A stretch of 64,000 nucleotides of DNA from Macrocystis pyrifera (Eukaryota; Sar; Phaeophyceae; Laminariales; Laminariaceae). Under the pieces are notes generated by a model that did no database searches, was not told the origin of the DNA, and was given only the letters and a program-made list of their open reading frames with translations. Shown here in pieces: positions 21,391 through 32,537 of this stretch (position 1 is the stretch's first letter; the number at the start of each line of letters is the position of its first letter). The stretch is from the NCBI GenBank assembly GCA_031763025.1, contig JASSKH010000005.1, positions 6,911,966-6,975,965 on the forward strand. Direction: 5' to 3'. The position numbers and the translations under genes are program-made.

Positions 21391-23044
21391 GAGCCAACGG
21401 CGCTAAACTTGCACATACGTCACGTACGTGGTGGGCTGTTCGGCTTTTTTTCGCTCAAAATTACTCACGGCTGTCGTGTGTGCATAGAAAAGCATGTCAT
21501 GAATATGTGTAGCGGGAGGCAAGAGTTGTTGTAGACATGAATGTGTGACCGACATGGTACCATATGAGAACAGGGTGCCGGGTGGGCCTCCGCGGGGTGC
21601 CGACTATATTTCGGCGCGACTAAGTGGGAGCAGGGTGTCGAATGAAATGGGCCTACCTCGCTACTGGGGGGCCAAAGTACCAAATTGCAACAGGGGGCCA
21701 GGTGCCAGGTGGTGAAACGTAAAATGTGCGAACCCGAACAGCCCGGCACGTACGTGCCACTGATGGTGCAGGAGGAGAGCTTAGATATATACTTCGTATA
21801 CGTGCTATTGATGTACTTATTCGAGAAAATGGTTGATGGTCACTCTGTCTCATAAGACGAATAGGCCTGGGCACTGGGACAGCAGTTAGTATTTTCTGTC
21901 AGTATCAGTAGTTATTTACTGAATACCCGGGCCGATGTACTCGCCAGAGTGTAGCTTTTATCTCACGTACGCCCAATAAACACGCCATATTTTTAGTATG
22001 GAAACCCGTGTCGGGAGGAGAGAGAAGGGAGCTCTCCGCCACCCCCAGGCTGTTGGGCCTTTTGAGGTGCTCTTTGCTTCCTTGCGCTTTTTTCATGTAC
22101 GCAGGGTCTGTTTCTCTGCGTTGAGTACCTGGTACTGCTGTACCTGACACCGGCTACGTTCAGCGTTACATTAGTCTGTTTTTTTTTTTTATCCTTCCGG
22201 TTTGTTCGTTCGTTTGTTTGTTCGTGCTTTCTTGTGCTTTGTTTGCTGGTGAGGGCCGACCCCCGTATCCCAGCGGTGGGAGCGATGGACTTGTTACACC
22301 AGACAGAGCAATTAATGTTGGACCTGAGTGAAAACCAACACATGAACGTCGGCACACCATCGCGCCACACGTTGCATGCACTTTTCTCGGCGTTTTTTTT
22401 TTTTTTTTCGTTCTGTGTCGATGACCACAACCGTCCCCGGCCAGTGCGGTTTTGAGCCCCGGTTGTGATGGGAAATTAAGCGAAAACGCGTGTTGTTTTT
22501 GGCCTCCGGCGGCGCCACCTCCAGGGCCCCCCCCCTCACCAGCCGGGACGAGCCCATCGGCCTAGCTAGAGCTACGCTCGGCGTTACTCGGTTCGCTTGG
22601 CCAGTATACTGTTCTGCAATGCAGTATACTGATTGGTTTTGACGACAGAGCAATCGCTAATGACTGAGTTAGCCTGTGCCCAGCCCTACGAAACGTAGCA
22701 GTAGTAGTTTAAAGCTTTCCAAAGCTCTGCTCCAGTTCGAGAGCTCACCACTTATCCGAGATAATGGTCGAGGGTACGAAACGAATACGAAGTAACCCTA
22801 CGACGATCAGACCCTACCAACCATTGGTTTGCTTTCGACCTTTTGCCTCGTACCTCCTACGTACACAGCAGTTTGTGCCAACCGTTGTCTGGGATAAGTG
22901 GCAAGCTCTACTGCCTCTGATAGCTCATACGAAGCGGACGCATTTCTTTCTCGATTCGATTACAGCAGTATACAGAGTAGTATACGTACCGGAGTAGTTT
23001 AGTCGTACAAGCAGTGCACAATTTGTTGGAGATGATAAATACAG

Positions 23045-23165
23045 TTTCTGTGCGTGTTGCGTTCGTATTAAACCGTTATTTATGCCCTTCACTACATCAG
23101 TACACCCAGTGGCTGTCCTGATTCCCTATCCTAGAGAAATCCAAATTCTGCAGTCACAGACTGAG
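23045..23165 (+). repeat. Repeat E, diverged
   Basis: ATTAAACCGTTATTTATGCC, GTGGCTGTCCTGATTCC and CCTAGAGAAATCCAAATTCT preserve the order of E at lower identity. Confidence 0.45.
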
Positions 23166-23821
23166 ACAGAAAACAAATTGGTAATATAAAATCGCAAGCG
23201 AATGTGTGAAGCAAGTTTAAGTGCCCACCTTACGGGTACGAAAACACAACAACAGCAACACGAGACAGCCCAGAAAATAAGAACAAAAATACGACAGAAC
23301 AAAAAAAAATCTTGATACAGAATGTAACCGACGCAAGGAGACCAGAAAGGCTTCTGGAAGAAAAACATACATGCTCCAGAGGAACAGATAACTGCTGCAC
23401 GGACGAAGCAACGCGAGGAAGAGGAAGATACCGGCGCGAGGACGGCGGGGGGAAAAAAACAAAAAAACAAAGAGAGAGAAACTATAGGCAAAAAGGAGGA
23501 AAGAAGAGAGAAGAGAGAAATTCGTACTCAACGCGGTGTTAGTGACATGGGTTCCCGTCTATGCTAAAAAACCGATCCGGGGACCTCGCTGCATCCTCTG
23601 CCATCTTCTTCCTACTCTCGTCAATAGCCGTGTCAAGTGTCAGTACTGCCGCTGTCGCCCCCCCCCCCCCCCCGCCCGCCATTGAACAACTCAACATAAA
23701 GAACAAACAAAAAAACTATTAATACTACAGTAGTAGAATTCAAGGGCTACTCAGACCGATACCTTGCCACACGATCTAGCGTTTCGTTTCTGCATTCGTC
23801 GACAGCTGTATCAACACGGCT

Positions 23822-23822
<1 letters not shown>

Positions 23823-23852
<30 letters not shown>
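23823..23852 (+). repeat. Poly-C tract, 30 nt
   Basis: Abuts the 3' end of the minus-strand LINE. Confidence 0.9.
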
Positions 23853-23854
<2 letters not shown>

Positions 23855-23855
<1 letters not shown>

Positions 23856-24961
23856 CGCTGCCTTTTCGCCGCTCCTGGCGTCTTCTGCTGCGTGGCGTAG
23901 CCAGCTCCTCTCCGTCTCACCCCTGCGCCACCTCGCCATGAAACATTCCACCGCTTCGATGACCCCCCGATGCCATTTCCCTCTTCTTAGCCGCCCTCGG
24001 CCCTAACTAACACAGTCTCTGCTCCGAACAGAAAAAAAGAGGAGCTTCCCGTGGACCTTCGGTGGCTTGAAAAACCCTGAGGTCGTCCGCTACGAAGATG
24101 TTGAGCCCAGTTATTTTCTGGTCGGCCTGGTCCCGGGTTTTCCTCACCAGCCATCGTCCCGAACGTGACCCGGCGGGTCAGCCGTTCATCGGTCGCCCGC
24201 TGCACGGCCCCCGCAAAGAGGAGGCGTCGTTTACGGATGGTCGCCTCAACGCTCGTCTCAACGCTCTCGCGTTGTGCCTTCTTGAGGGCCTTGGCGTACG
24301 ACATGAGGTGGTCTCTGCGTTGTCGGCGCTTGGAAGCCAATGATTCCGTAGGGGGAGGTTGTGGTGTACGGTTTGGAAGTTAGCGAATTGCTCTTGGCCA
24401 AGAGTCCGCGTCACACACCCAAACAGCAGGGTCTCCACCACCTTGGCCTTTTTAGCATGCGCAGCTTTAGAGTGAACGGGACATCCTCCATATCGTACAG
24501 CTCCCGCGTGAATCGATTGTATCATGCCTTTGCGAGTCGGATCCGTCGTTCGATGTCTGGATTAATGTCAGCGCTGGCGACGAAATGACCGCCCAGGTAC
24601 AAAAACTGCATCGTGTGTCTACACCTCTCGCCCGCTGTTTCGATGACGAGCGGTGAGGTCCGGAGTGCCTGGTTCGGTGTCCGCAGCAGCATGGTCTCCG
24701 TTTTCTTTTCCGATACTGTGAGGCCTGCTGCTTGGAAAACGGTCACGATGCCGGTCATCATCTTCATAAGGCCTCCCGCCGACTTGAGACACATTGCCTG
24801 CACCGTCAGCGCACAGCATGCCCCATCCTGCCCTCCGTACACATGCTAGTGGGTCGACCTTCACCCCTTCCTCCCCGAGGTCCTCCTCGTGGTGAACCAA
24901 GTCCCTCAAAATGGCTGGGTCCTCACTGAAGAGGTACCAGCACGGCGTGTATCACAGCAGC
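23855..24961 (-). mobile_element. LINE-beta, C-terminal half of reverse transcriptase region
   Basis: Minus-strand frames joined across shifts read LACVRRAGWGMLCADGAGNV, AAGLTVSEKKTETMLLRTPN, MQFLYLGGHFVASADINPD, IERRIRLAKA, ATIRKRRLLFAGAVQRATD and GPGRPENNWAQHL. GMLCADGAG is the reverse-transcriptase YADD region with the catalytic Asp pair degraded to ADG, so this copy is dead. The family is a non-LTR retrotransposon. It joins 26597-27036 once an inserted element is removed. Confidence 0.75.
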
Positions 24962-24964
24962 TAG

Positions 24965-26596
24965 AGGTGTACCCAGGATAATCGAAACCCGGGGACCCGA
25001 CGGGTACACCCCGGTCGGACAAAACCCGGGACGGGTTCGGATTTTGACTTGAAACCCGTGGGTTTTTGGGAGTGACCAAAACCGGGGTACTCGGCGGGTT
25101 CAAGTACCCGGGTACCCGCATTTTTGACATGTTCCCCATGCAGTATGCCTGACAATATCTCGAGAAACCTTTGAAATTGACAGAAAACAGTTTCCCTCTA
25201 CTGTCCCTCTGATGCTGACGCTACAAGTATTTTGTGTGTGTTCTTCACATTAAACCGTTCTTGTACTCGTCGACATCCAGCAAGCCCAGTTTCCGTGCTG
25301 ATTCTTCACCCTAGAAAGATACGAGCTCTGTGGTCACAGACTACGACACAGAGATAACACACCGTAATGCATTATTAATAGCGTACGCAATACCATGCCT
25401 TCGCACTAGGTGCGGCCGACACAACATACATACATACGTACATACATACATACATACGCCAGCAACCAAAATACACCATAAAGAAAGAGAAGCAACGAAG
25501 AAACCAAACCGAAAAAGAAAAGGAGAAGAATCCCAGATAAATAAGTATGCTTAGAGCTGAATATGCATGCCTTCGTTAGACTCGCTCCATGTGCAGGACT
25601 GGTCGGCACAGAGTCTGTGCAGGATGTGGGTCTTACAATAGGTCGAGGCTGGCCGTCGTCGGCCGCCAGGAATTTCTTTGCAAAAACGCCACCGGAGTGC
25701 TCCCTGCCGATCTCGAGCCTCCCAGAGGGTTGGGGTTACGGTTGGGGTTAGGCCTGGATTCGGGTTGGTCTGGACCGACGTGCAAGGTTGAAATTGGCCA
25801 CACGCGTCCTGCACAAAGCTTTTGCGCCGACCTGCACCTTCGCGAAAGCCCCTTTTGTGTAGTTTTTTTCCCAGAGAGTTTATACTGCTGTTTGTCATAC
25901 GCGGGCCTGTTGTATGCTGGTGTCTGCGAGATGTACTCCACTCTTACTACAGCCATGACACCAGCCCGATATGGAGAGCTGGGAACGTCACCAACTAAGG
26001 CGCTCGTAGCGTGTTTCTGTATTTAGCTGCCTCAGCGTACTCAATTCGGGGGCGTAGGTGCGGGTGTCTGATTCGTCGTCTGGAATCATACACAGGTGCC
26101 GCACGCGACGCCAGTACTCGAAAAGCAAACGCGTCTCTCTTGCGTCTGTACGTGCGCATCTCGCTGTGCAGCTGTGCAAACTAATACCAGGCACCTGGTA
26201 GGTAGCATGTCCCAGGTATCAGGCATAAAGATACAGCATGCGCACGAAAAACTCAAGGCAAGCCGATTGCATCTGTTTTTGTGGCTTTGGTAGTGTTTTT
26301 GACGTGTCGGCGCTGTGTTGTTGTTGTTGTTGCGATGGTTGTAAATCTCTTTTCGCCTTCACGTCGTAGTACGTACGTACGTACGTACGCACTGCCATCG
26401 GCTTGTAGTACCCCCTGACCACCTTACATCGAAAATGGGTTGTCCGAGTACCCGGGTTTTTACCCGAGTGAGTACTCATTTGAACCCGTTTAATTTCGTC
26501 TGAAAATCCGGGTTACCCGCGACGGGTTCAGGTTTCACTTTCAGAATTATCCGGGTATGTACCCGTTTGCGACGGGTACTCGCGGGGGTACACCTT
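24965..26596. mobile_element. Element G2, 1.63-kb insertion in LINE-beta
   Basis: Terminal inverted repeat AGGTGTACCC (24965-24974) against GGGTACACCT (26586-26595), flanked by TAG on both sides (24962-24964 and 26597-26599), a likely 3-bp duplication. Both ends carry ACCCGGG/GGGTACCCG subrepeats as in G1. The interior includes a long-form E repeat. No recognisable transposase. Confidence 0.6.
25231..25545 (+). repeat. Repeat E, long form, inside G2
   Basis: Same order as 18304-18625, with a longer (ATAC)n microsatellite and ending in AATCCCAGATAAATAAG. Confidence 0.7.
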
Positions 26597-27036
26597 TAGA
26601 GTGCAGCAAAGAAGACAACGAACAGAAGCCGTGACAGCACACATCCTTGTCGCAGCCCCTGAGTGACGTCGAACCAATCCGAGTGCTCGCCGTCATCCGT
26701 ACGCACGCTAGCTCGCATGCCTTCGCGGAACTGGCGGATAACGGAACTGGCGGATAACGGTTATTGTAGCATCTTCTCTGGCACGCCGAAGCGTGCGAGC
26801 ACGTACCACAGCAGCTCTCGGTCGACGAAGTCTTCCCCGCATTCTGCAGGTCGACGGAGCTCATGTACGACAGGGGGTTTTCCTACCTCGTAGCTCGTCC
26901 GAGATTTTGCAGTCGACGCACGACGAACAACAAGTCAACCGCCGATCGTGCTGAGCGAATGCCGCACTGCTGTTCAATGGGGAGTATCCCTTCGGTCTCG
27001 CAGAAATTGCTGAGGCGGGACGCGACCATTTTCACC
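26597..27036 (-). mobile_element. LINE-beta, N-terminal reverse-transcriptase part
   Basis: Minus-strand reading [60 protein letters not shown] and [31 protein letters not shown] is reverse-transcriptase motif B. It has several frameshifts. It continues leftward at 24961 and rightward at 27253. Confidence 0.75.
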
Positions 27037-27252
27037 TATTACGGGGGTCCATAGTTAATAGGACCTATGGTACACATAAAAAAAACTATATATTTATCTA
27101 TTTTTACTATTACGGGGGTCCATAGTTATTAGGACTTATGGTATACATAAAAACCTATATATTTACCTATTTTTACTAACAAAATTTGGTCCCGTTAACT
27201 ATGGACCCCCGTAATACCAATATTTTGTCCTATTTACTATGGTCCCCCGTAC
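27037..27252. mobile_element. MITE A copy 11 (outer), in LINE-beta
   Basis: TATTACGGGGGTCCATAGTT to CTATGGTCCCCCGTA, interrupted by a complete second MITE. The flanking LINE reads through to CNNFRGLEPVARSGKA at 27255-27310 on the minus strand. Confidence 0.85.
27108..27216. mobile_element. MITE A copy 12 (inner), nested in MITE A
   Basis: Complete 109-bp copy with TA at each side, sitting at the TA of TTTTTACTAACAATATT in the outer copy. Confidence 0.85.
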
Positions 27253-27310
27253 TATGTGCTTTGCCTGAACGGGCAACAGGCTCAAGACCTCGAAAATTGT
27301 TGCAATCAGA
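27253..27310 (-). mobile_element. LINE-beta, upstream remnant
   Basis: Minus strand reads CNNFRGLEPVARSGKAH, matching the (Y/F)RGI-LV-GK block before reverse-transcriptase motif A. Confidence 0.55.
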
Positions 27311-27574
27311 GCGATCCGTTTTTTTTTTTTTTTTCATGAAGGACGTTTAGTGATCGCATATTTTCATTGTTTGGGGACGTCACCCGTTTCTCCACACATT
27401 TGACTATTAATAGTGAGTTTGTGAAAAAAAAAAACAGATTCATTAGGGGCTGGTCGTGTTCCGGTGGGTGACTCGGCCGGCAGGGAGTCTGGCTCCCCCA
27501 CCGCTCTCCAGTTTTTTTACATACCCAGGTATATACAATGAAAAAAAAAACGCGTTGAGTTCGTGAGGGTTTAT

Positions 27575-27704
27575 TATTACGGGGGGGGGGGGGCGTATTA
27601 AATACCTGGTAGGACCTACGGTACACACAAAAACCTACTGGTGTATATTTTCCTATTTTTGCTTAACAATATTTGGACCTATTTACCGTGGTCCACCGTA
27701 AATA
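27575..27704. mobile_element. MITE A copy 13 with TACCTGGTA insertion
   Basis: TATTAC then 13 G, right end CCACCGTAAATA. At 27604-27612 AAATAGGACC reads AAATACCTGGTAGGACC. Confidence 0.75.
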
Positions 27705-27940
27705 GTATCGACTATATATCGACTGTCGGAGCGTTTGTCCGTGCATGTTTTGGGCGCGACATTGGGTGGGAGGTGTATGTGTATGGATATATACCATATG
27801 TGCGTACAACTGGTGAGGGCAGAGAGGGAGAGTCGTCGCACTTAAAGCTGTTCCATGGACGACGACCCCTGACATCATGAGTGAGCCAACCATATGCAGC
27901 AGCAGTAGTACTATCGCACCAGGTACCAGTATACAATATG

Positions 27941-28052
27941 ATTTACGGGGGGCTATTATAGTAAATAGGACCGAATATTGTTGATAAAAATAGGTATATA
28001 TATGGGTGCTTGTGTGCACCGTAGGTCCTATTTACTATGGCCCCCCGTACTA
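27941..28052. mobile_element. MITE A copy 14
   Basis: ATTTACGGGGGGCTATTATA to ATGGCCCCCCGTACTA. Confidence 0.75.
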
Positions 28053-28177
28053 CCAGTATTAATAGTGGTCCCTCTGTAGTATAGTGCAGGTATGCGACAG
28101 CCGACGAACACCGGCGCTGCTGTGTTTAGCGGCGACAGACACTACTCCGCACACTGCCGCCGTGGTTTAATCTTTTT

Positions 28178-28286
28178 TGTTGCGAGGGACCATAGTAAAT
28201 AGGACCCACGGTGAACACAAAAACCTATATATTTGTCTATTTTTATTGACAATATTTGGTCCTGTTTACTATGGTCCCCCGTAATA
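28178..28286. mobile_element. MITE A copy 15
   Basis: TTGCGAGGGACCATAGTAAA to ATGGTCCCCCGTAATA. A D repeat starts at the next base. Confidence 0.75.
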
Positions 28287-28372
28287 GTGCCGCAGTCCGG
28301 TTTTGGGGACACAGTAGTCAAATTTTAAGTAGTTTGTCCTCCGAACGGGACTGCGGTGCTGAAAGGGTTGAT
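28287..28372. repeat. Repeat D copy
   Basis: GTGCCGCAGTCCGGTTTTGG to GAACGGGACTGCGGTGCTGA. Confidence 0.65.
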
Positions 28373-28404
28373 GCCATCTACAGGTGCGATGCGAAGCCAT
28401 TTTC

Positions 28405-28555
28405 ACAGGTTTTTGTGGCCACGTGACTTGTATCTCTCTGTTAATAGGATTAAGCACAACGAACGGCTCGGACACTTGGGTGTGCCGGATGGAGGAGGTC
28501 GACGGGTACGACGAGTAGAAAACACGGTTTAATGCGAAGGAACACACACAGCACA
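28405..28555 (-). repeat. Repeat E, minus strand
   Basis: CTTGTATCTCTCTGTTAATA, GGAGGTCGACGGGTACGACG and ACACGGTTTAATGCGAAGGA. At 28439-28446 the usual TA reads TGTTAATA. Confidence 0.6.
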
Positions 28556-28575
28556 GACCAAGGCACTCGTATCTG

Positions 28576-28933
28576 TTATGGGGGGGGGGGGGGCCATAGT
28601 AAATAGGACCAATTTTTTGTTGGCAAAAATAGGTAAATACCTGGTATGTGTGTGTGTGTGTTCTTCACATTAAACCGTTCTTCTACTCGTGCGTCGACAT
28701 CCAGCAAGCGCCCAGTGTCCGTGCTGATTCTTCACCCCAGAAAGATACGAGCTCTGTGCGGTCACAGACTACGACACAGAGATAACACGCCGTAATGCGT
28801 TAATAGCCTACGCAATACCATGCCTTCGCACTATTACTAGGTGCGGCCGACACAACAACATACATACATACGCCCGCAACCAAAATAGGTTTTTGTGTTT
28901 ACCGTAGATCCTATTTACTATACCTCCGTAATA
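28576..28933. mobile_element. MITE A copy 16, split by repeat E
   Basis: Left half from poly-G to AGGTAAATACCTGGTA (28646). Right half AGGTTTTTGTGTTTACCG to CCTCCGTAATA from 28886. Confidence 0.7.
28647..28885 (+). repeat. Repeat E inserted in MITE A
   Basis: This gives the clearest limits of E: (TG)n at the start and (ATAC)n plus CGCCCGCAACCAAAA at the end, ~239 bp. It carries a TATTACTA insertion at 28832-28839 relative to other copies. Confidence 0.7.
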
Positions 28934-30135
28934 ATACTCGTACGTACTTGTTGGAGCCGGCAGGCGGCACTACACGTAAAGGAACAATATTCTCGTGCTA
29001 CAGCTTATTTACCTGGCGCATATGTTTCTCGTCCCTATTTTTGCCCAGCCTCTCGCCTCTGGCCCGCTCGCGATTTTTTTTTTTTTTTTCGCGGATCTTT
29101 TAGGGGGCAAAAGTCACTTATAGTATAAGTAAAGAGCTTAAGAAATGTACCCAAGGTACGTATCATGTAATTCTCCAGGTAGATACGATCGCATGATTTT
29201 TTATGTTGATCTAATAATATGTAAACGCAACCGCCGTGTAGATACAATATTAATCTTGATAGTAACTCGCGGGGGTTTGGTGTGAGACTTTTTGCTTTCA
29301 TTTTTCTCTCTTTTCCGGCCTCTTCGCTTGCTGGTTGGTCCGCCTGATTGTACATGCATCTATTAATGTCACAAGATGCACAAGTTCGGTGCAGAGGCAA
29401 AGCGCCAAAAAGTCGTCGAGTGTAAAATGTGGGGAAATATCGTGAGCTCTGTCGTGATGGTGGAGGTTTGGAGCGGTTTTCATTATGAGTGCCTGTGGTA
29501 ATTCATGTGTGCCATCATTCGTCAAGCGTATCTTTTGCATGTGTTTCTCGTACACGGGCTGCTGCATGCCCTGCTTGCGTCTGGACGTAAAAAAACCCGT
29601 AGTAGTAGTACGCGCGATCGAAGTATCACACGCAGCTTGCAAGAGATCAGATTCGACCAAGTCCTCGATCTGTCAGCTGTTGCTGCTTTCTCTGAAAATT
29701 ATAAATTTAAACCATGTGTAATGTAAAGCCGATTGTTATACGCATGTTCTGTCGTCTGTGTAGTGTGTATGATGTCATGTGATTGGTTATGTTATCATGT
29801 CGTATAATGTGTGGTACGGGTGTTCATTGCCGGTAGTAGCGGCGCATGCATATGGGCCGCCGTCAGATCATGCCGAAGTTCTCGTCAGGGGCGACGCAAC
29901 CAGCATACCAGGTATCATGTACAGGTACCTGGTACCTGGTATATTGTACCTCTGCGGTTCGTGTCACATATACCCGAAGGTCGAGGGTCGAGGATATTTG
30001 ACATCGTTCCTGATATCATTTTTTTTTATAAACTGTAAAGTTAAAAAACAACAGCTGCTGTGACAGGCCGTGACAGATCAAGAATTTCGTCAGATCGAGC
30101 AACGAGCAAACAATGAGTGAGTTTGTACGTACGTA

Positions 30136-30206
30136 TAATCGGCACGGACACTGGTTGTGCTGGATGTCGACGGGTAGAAAGAACGGTTTAATGTGAAGAA
30201 AACAAC

Positions 30207-30244
<38 letters not shown>

Positions 30245-30245
30245 T
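30136..30245 (-). repeat. Repeat E, minus strand
   Basis: AATCGGCACGGACACTGGTT, TGTCGACGGGTAGAAAGAAC and GGTTTAATGTGAAGAAAAC, ending in (AAC)n. Confidence 0.65.
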
Positions 30246-30900
30246 ATCGTACCTTCATTTTACTATACCTGATTACGTATTGTAAGCACTTATCCTTACG
30301 TAAATTGCATAAATACGGCCCGTTAAGTAGACGCCCCTTCCCTTCCCCCCCTCCTTCCCTCCCCTCATCTCCCCGAATCGTGGACTTTTTATTCCGAGAT
30401 GATGATCGCATGATCGACCCGCACTCATTCCGACGATGTGACGTGTCATCATTCCAAAGGTTCAGCCGCCACCGCTGCCACCCACTACTTCCGCCGCCGC
30501 CGCGGCGGGACGTTCCGGTAAAGCTTTGGCGCATCGCACCGCACCGCAACCCTTCCTTCCCTTCCCCCCCCGCCCCCAGCCCCCGCATCCCGCCTCGTGA
30601 CTCTAGCGGCGGGGCGGGGCGAGGCGGGGTTGGAAGAGGGCGTGATATTTGGCGGCCCAGGGATGTACTTCTATGCGTGTATATGTGTCGGCAAAACTCG
30701 ACTATAAATAGTGATATTGGTGTTGATAAGGTACCGGTACCTTTTTGGGTGATGTCAAGCGTGGTCTGTGATGTTCGTTCTCGTAGAGCGTCCATTTCTT
30801 CCCTACGTGTGCGTATATCGTTCTGTGTTAATAGTATATCCAACATCCTGCGACAGCAGTTATTATTGCAACACTTCTGATACCTGGTATTAACGTGTAA

Positions 30901-31012
30901 AATTACAGGGGGGCATATAGTCAATAGGACCAAACATTGTTAGTAAAAATAGCGAAACAGATTGGGTTTTGTGTGTACCGCAGGTCCTGTTCACCATGGT
31001 TCCCCGTAATAG
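30901..31012. mobile_element. MITE A copy 17
   Basis: ATTACAGGGGGGCATATAGT to ATGGTTCCCCGTAATA. Confidence 0.75.
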
Positions 31013-31336
31013 TGGTGTATTTAATGTTTAATAGTGAGATGACCGCAAGAACTCACTGATGAGACAGACCTGGCGAAGAGTTTCGTGCGATGTCACAACA
31101 GCAGCGGCAGTGCTGTTTCGGTGGCTCGCTGTGCCCGAGGAAGCAGTCTCTACGGGTGGGAGCCGTGCGTTTGTTAAAACCCTTTTAGGACCGAAAACCG
31201 CCGTCCCGTTTCGGGCAGAAACCGCCCGCCCGCGTACTCCCATTGATGCTGGTGGAGCTATATAGTGTAACAAATACCTGCTATTAATACTTGTATACGC
31301 TCGGACTGATGGCTACGCGGAGCGAACCGAAACACA

Positions 31337-31460
31337 TTTACCGGGGTCCGTAGTGAACAGGACCTACCTATCGTACGGTACGCATAAAAACCTATACATA
31401 CATGTACATACGTGTACCAGCAATATTTGGTCCTATTTACTGCTAAGGTCCCCCGTAATA
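31337..31460. mobile_element. MITE A copy 18
   Basis: TTTACCGGGGTCCGTAGTGA to GGTCCCCCGTAATA. At 31367 the usual CCTACGG reads CCTACCTATCGTACGG. Confidence 0.7.
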
Positions 31461-31537
31461 TTTGTACCTCTTGGTGCAAGTACGTGCCGCTTGTGAAATC
31501 GCTCTTATACTTATGCAACTCTTTCAGGGGGCAAAAA

Positions 31538-31725
31538 AAAAAAAAAAAAAATGCAGTCCCCTGTTTGGACGACCCCCACTGGGATTTTCCGAGCAGTTTG
31601 TCTCCAAAACGGGACTCCGGTTGTAAAGCTCTTGGGGCAAGCTGCTCTCTCGTTTCGGAGACAAAGCTGTGCTTGGAGAAATCCCAAAGGTTTGTCCCGG
31701 AAACGGGACTGAGTGCATTTTCCCC
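31538..31725. repeat. Repeat D-like, diverged double unit
   Basis: CAGTCCCCTGTTTGGACGAC, GTTTGTCTCCAAAACGGGAC, then TTGTCCCGGAAACGGGACTG. Followed by a 22-C tract. Confidence 0.5.
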
Positions 31726-31816
31726 CCCCCCCCCCCCCCCCCTGAAAAGAGTTGGTGAGGGCGAGAATTCACAAGCGGCAGGTACTTGTACCAGGTACTA
31801 ATATTGCGGGGGAACG

Positions 31817-31932
31817 TACTACGGGGGTCCATAGTTAACGGGACGAAAATTTGTTAGTAAAAATAGGCAAATATATACCTGGTAGGTTTTTATGTATACC
31901 ATAGGTCCTATTAACTATGGACCCCCGTAATA
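31817..31932. mobile_element. MITE A copy 19 with TACCTGGTA insertion
   Basis: TACTACGGGGGTCCATAGTT to GGACCCCCGTAATA. The core TATATAGG reads TATATACCTGGTAGG (TACCTGGTA at 31876-31884). Confidence 0.85.
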
Positions 31933-32047
31933 GTAGATAGGACCAAACATTGTTGGTGAAAAAATGTAAGTGTATATATATACCTGGTAGGTTTTTGTGT
32001 GTACCTACCGTAGGTCTTGTTTTCTGTGGACCCCCCCCCCCCCGTAA
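31933..32047. mobile_element. MITE A copy 20, left end lost
   Basis: Starts within the element at TAGATAGGACCAAACATTG and ends in poly-C GTAAA. It carries TACCTGGTA at 31981-31989 at the same core site as copy 19. Confidence 0.7.
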
Positions 32048-32110
32048 ATGTGTTTTTTGGTTGCTGGCGTAGCCGTCAGTCCGAGTATGTACCAGTATTA
32101 TTAGTAATAA

Positions 32111-32220
32111 TATTACGGGGGGTCTATAGTTAACAGGACCTATGGCATGCATAAAAACCTACATATTTAGGTATTTTTACTAACAATATTTGGTCCTGTT
32201 TACTATGGACCCCCGTAATA
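32111..32220. mobile_element. MITE A copy 21
   Basis: TATTACGGGGGGTCTATAGT to ATGGACCCCCGTAATA. Complete. Confidence 0.85.
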
Positions 32221-32537
32221 GTATGTGTGTGTTGCACTATTAATAGCATCAGCAGGTGGTGTACGCGGGCGTAGGAGGCAGGACCTTGCTCTATGATAAG
32301 AGTACGCGCGTGTACCGTCGTGTGTTTACCGTCGAAAAGTGCGTTTTGAGTTGGCACTGGATTTATTCGCGATCGCTTTTTTGTCGGCTCTCGATTTTTT
32401 TTTTTTTTCGAGAACGACGGCGAAAAAGAAGTCCTTCCAACACCGGACAAAGACGTACCAGGTGACCGCCGGGTTATGTAGCCTTGCCCCGACAGGCAGA
32501 TAGATGGCTTGCAGTCTGTTGTCGATAAAGCCTTTTA

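Noticed and set aside
18304..25545. Two long-form E copies as LTRs of one retrotransposon
   Set aside because: Same orientation and similar length, but E does not start TG and end CA cleanly, has no duplication, and the DNA between the copies holds SINE and LINE pieces rather than gag-pol.
30016..30933. 305-codon minus-strand ORF
   Set aside because: Crosses repeat E, an (AAC)n run and low-complexity GC-rich DNA with no recognisable domain or consistent codon use.
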